From Arcanobacterium urinimassiliense (GTDB lineage: Bacteria; Actinomycetota; Actinomycetes; Actinomycetales; Actinomycetaceae): a stretch of DNA of 64,000 bases. Position 1 is the stretch's first letter; the number at the start of each line of letters is the position of its first letter. Shown one piece after another: positions 60,897-64,000 of the stretch. The notes below the pieces were generated by a model that was given only the letters and a program-made list of their open reading frames with translations, was not told the origin of the DNA and did no database searches. The stretch lies in assembly GCF_900119495.1 (NCBI RefSeq), contig NZ_LT632435.1:515963-579962 (forward strand), in the 5' to 3' direction. The position numbers were made by a program, and so were the translations under genes.

Positions 60897-60938
60897 TAAG
60901 CGCTGCGGGAATGACGTTAAGCGCTGCGGGAATGACGG
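60897..60938 (+). repeat. 21-bp tandem duplication over the whiB 3' end
   Basis: A 21-base unit starting TAAGCGCTGCGGGAATGACG occurs at 60897-60917 and 60918-60938 with one final-base difference. Read on the minus strand, it repeats the last codons (RHSRSA) and a stop, so a second copy of the gene end lies just after the real stop. Confidence 0.9.
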
Positions 60939-61213
60939 CGTTGGCGCACCACTCGGCTGCGTTCTTCTTCCGACATTCCTCCCCACACTCCGTAGGGTTC
61001 GCGATGCTCGAGCGCGTATTCACGGCATTCTAAAATTACGGGGCAGTGCTGGCAGATACGCTTCGCTCGTTCAATTCGCCGCCGCCGCGGACCGCCGCGC
61101 TCGCCTTCGGGATGAAAGAAAAACTCTGGATCCATAGTGCTGCAGGTACCTTTTACCTGCCAATCCCAAAAATCCACGAGCGCTCTATCAACATCTCTAA
61201 TACGTGCGACCAA
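60917..61213 (-). CDS. WhiB-family iron-sulfur transcription factor (WhiB3/WhiD type)
   Basis: This 98-residue protein starts at TTG 61213 behind AGGGAAGGACGCAGCC. Four cysteines fit the 4Fe-4S ligand set: one in KGTCSTMDPEFFFHPEGERG and three in CQHCPVILEC. The beta-turn PYGVWGGMSEEER and a basic C-terminus follow. WhiB proteins bind sigma-A region 4 and sense redox or NO. Both the FFHPEGERG/PYGVWGG sequence and the position between groES and guaB match M. tuberculosis whiB3 and Streptomyces whiD, so I call that type; targets are unknown. Confidence 0.92.
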   Translation of the reverse strand: MVARIRDVDRALVDFWDWQVKGTCSTMDPEFFFHPEGERGGPRRRRIERAKRICQHCPVILECREYALEHREPYGVWGGMSEEERSRVVRQRRHSRSA

Positions 61214-61271
61214 GGCTGCGTCCTTCCCTGCTGTAGCCTACCGGCTAGAGCTCTTTACTGAAAATATGTAA

Positions 61272-62948
<1,677 letters not shown>

Positions 62949-62974
62949 ACTGAGCATCGAAATCTTAAATAATT

Positions 62975-63023
62975 AAATCGAGCGCCCGGCTCTTGATTAA
63001 TTGAGCGGGGCGCTCGATTTTTA
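62975..63023. terminator. Terminator after guaB, shared with the convergent exonuclease
   Basis: AAATCGAGCGCCC (62975-62987) pairs with GGGCGCTCGATTT; the inner GCTC/GAGC extends it around TTGATTAATT. TTTTT follows. It separates the convergent guaB and exonuclease genes. Confidence 0.88.
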
Positions 63024-63057
63024 TGGATTGACTTGGGTATTGGTACCCAATTTCAGC

Positions 63058-63756
63058 CTATTCTCGCACCAAGGGCCAGCCGGTCTTTTCCGTATATGCT
63101 TGCCCACGCTCAGCTGCTTTTTTCCGGAAGTACTCTGCGGTTTCGTTATATCTTTCGAGTTGTTGCTCCATCAACACCTCGAGACTTTCTTGCGCAATCT
63201 TTGGATAACGCCGGAGCATTGCTCCGAGCACGCGCAGCGTAACCAGTACATCTGCTTCTGCATTATGAAAATCATCTGCATCCCATACTTCATAGTGCTG
63301 AGCTACGCTCTCTAAATTGCGCTTTCCTTTCCGATATTTATCGACTACTTTATCGAGCAGATATGGATCTATTATGGGGGCTAAATTACGCCCTAAACGC
63401 TCCTCTAAAGTAGGTAAATCGTGGCGGCGTAACTCCGCTTCTAAAAGCGTCAAATCGTAGGAAGCGTTAAAGGCTACCAGCACGTGATTCTGCTTCAGAT
63501 GCTCATACAGCAGCTGTGCTACTTCTTCTAATACTTCTTCAATAGGCCGCCCCTCTTTCTGGGCCTGCTCAGTAGAAATGCCATGCACTTTTTGCGAAGC
63601 TTCCGGTATTTCCACTCCCGGGTCAGCTAGCCAATAGTGTTTTTCTATTTCTGTTTCGTTCACCACTACAATCGAAGCGGTGACTAGCCGAGCTGCCTGC
63701 GGATTTACACCGGTAGTTTCCGTATCGAAACCAATTATGGGCTTTTCACTCCACAT
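63058..63756 (-). CDS. DEDDh 3'-5' exonuclease (DNA polymerase III epsilon-like)
   Basis: This 232-residue protein is an exonuclease of the DnaQ fold. The Exo I motif is IGFDTETTGVNPQAARLVTA near residue 8, Exo II is HVLVAFNASYDLTLLEAELR near 92, and Exo III reads DADDFHNAEADVLVTLRVL near 159, with His five residues before Asp. Length and lack of a polymerase fusion fit the actinobacterial stand-alone exonuclease used in repair or nucleic-acid trimming. A weak AAGAAAAG precedes ATG 63756. Confidence 0.9.
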   Translation of the reverse strand: MWSEKPIIGFDTETTGVNPQAARLVTASIVVVNETEIEKHYWLADPGVEIPEASQKVHGISTEQAQKEGRPIEEVLEEVAQLLYEHLKQNHVLVAFNASYDLTLLEAELRRHDLPTLEERLGRNLAPIIDPYLLDKVVDKYRKGKRNLESVAQHYEVWDADDFHNAEADVLVTLRVLGAMLRRYPKIAQESLEVLMEQQLERYNETAEYFRKKAAERGQAYTEKTGWPLVRE

Positions 63757-64000
63757 AGTTACTCTTTTCTTTTCGCAGCTACTTCGCTGCCCTAGTGCTG
63801 CTTCCGGCCTTAGTGCGGGCGATTCGCTTTTAATACGTTTTCGGTACAGAAATTATTTCTGCCGGCTGCGGGCGTATTTTGCCCGCGCCAGCAAAGGAGT
63901 ATCTGCAGTTTCTAGTATAGAGGGCACCTCCGAAAAATTTTATTCCTTTAGTTATGGGTATAGATTCTCCCTTCACTAAAGTTGGGAGCGCCCGGCTTGC
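63757..64000. other. Gene-free window end
   Basis: These 244 bases show no supported gene. GCGGGC and GCCCGC flank GTATTTT near 63867-63886. On the minus strand, TATACT near 63910 could be a -10 for the exonuclease. The plus-strand open frame from 63680 is mostly antisense to the exonuclease and has no family features. Confidence 0.4.

Noticed and set aside
63680-63979. 99-codon plus frame at the window end
   Set aside because: Its first part is antisense to the exonuclease start and the rest has no motif or ribosome site.

Overview
This 64 kb window is a housekeeping stretch of an actinobacterial chromosome. The evidence is gene order and protein type: WhiB at 60917, uS14 type Z, the murB-add-aspC-secE-nusG order, LAXTG-type sortase signal, frequent GTG and TTG starts, and a base composition near half GC with no mycolate genes. 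The mix looks most like a moderate-GC member of the Actinomycetaceae (Mobiluncus or Varibaculum-like). That placement is inference; no 16S gene is present.

Layout. 1-7 kb: the 3' part of a ferredoxin-NADP reductase gene, tRNA-Tyr, tRNA-Thr, tRNA-Met, rpmG, murB, add (minus), a phosphotransferase-fold gene, an aminotransferase (minus) and tRNA-Trp. 7-18.5 kb: secE-nusG-rplK-rplA, a structured L10 leader with an attenuator, rplJ-rplL, then rpoB-rpoC behind a long leader. 18.8-23.2 kb: rpsL-rpsG-fusA-tuf. 23.2-33.3 kb: S10 and spc ribosomal protein clusters, rpsJ to rplO, ending at a strong terminator. 33.3-36.2 kb: secY-adk-map. 36.4-40.0 kb: a 1168-residue sortase-anchored coiled-coil protein with a SEC10/PgrA-like domain, sitting where map normally runs into infA. 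40.2-43.3 kb: infA-rpmJ-rpsM-rpsK-rpoA-rplQ. 43.3-47.1 kb: truA, rplM-rpsI, glmM. 47.1-54 kb: coaA (minus), nnr, alr, tsaE, an unrecognised lipoprotein, tsaB, rimI. 54.2-57.6 kb: the three-gene succinate dehydrogenase/fumarate reductase. 57.7-64 kb: a THUMP-like methyltransferase (minus), CIRCE-controlled groES, a secreted SGNH hydrolase (minus), a WhiB3/WhiD-type regulator (minus), guaB and a DEDDh exonuclease (minus).

How it works together. Most genes build the ribosome, RNA polymerase, translation factors and the Sec channel. Operons are tight, with many 1- or 4-base stop/start overlaps, and end in clear intrinsic terminators. Smaller groups serve the cell wall (murB, glmM, alr), t6A tRNA modification (tsaE, tsaB), cofactors (coaA, nnr), respiration (sdhCAB) and purines (guaB, add). 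The accessory material is small: the surface protein, the lipoprotein inside the t6A operon, the phosphotransferase-like gene and the SGNH hydrolase. I see no CRISPR array, insertion sequence, prophage or obvious novel defence system. The best leads are the surface protein inserted in the alpha-operon, the lipoprotein overlapping tsaB, the rplJ attenuator, a possible mini-ORF or leaderless start at guaB, and short tandem duplications at gene ends.
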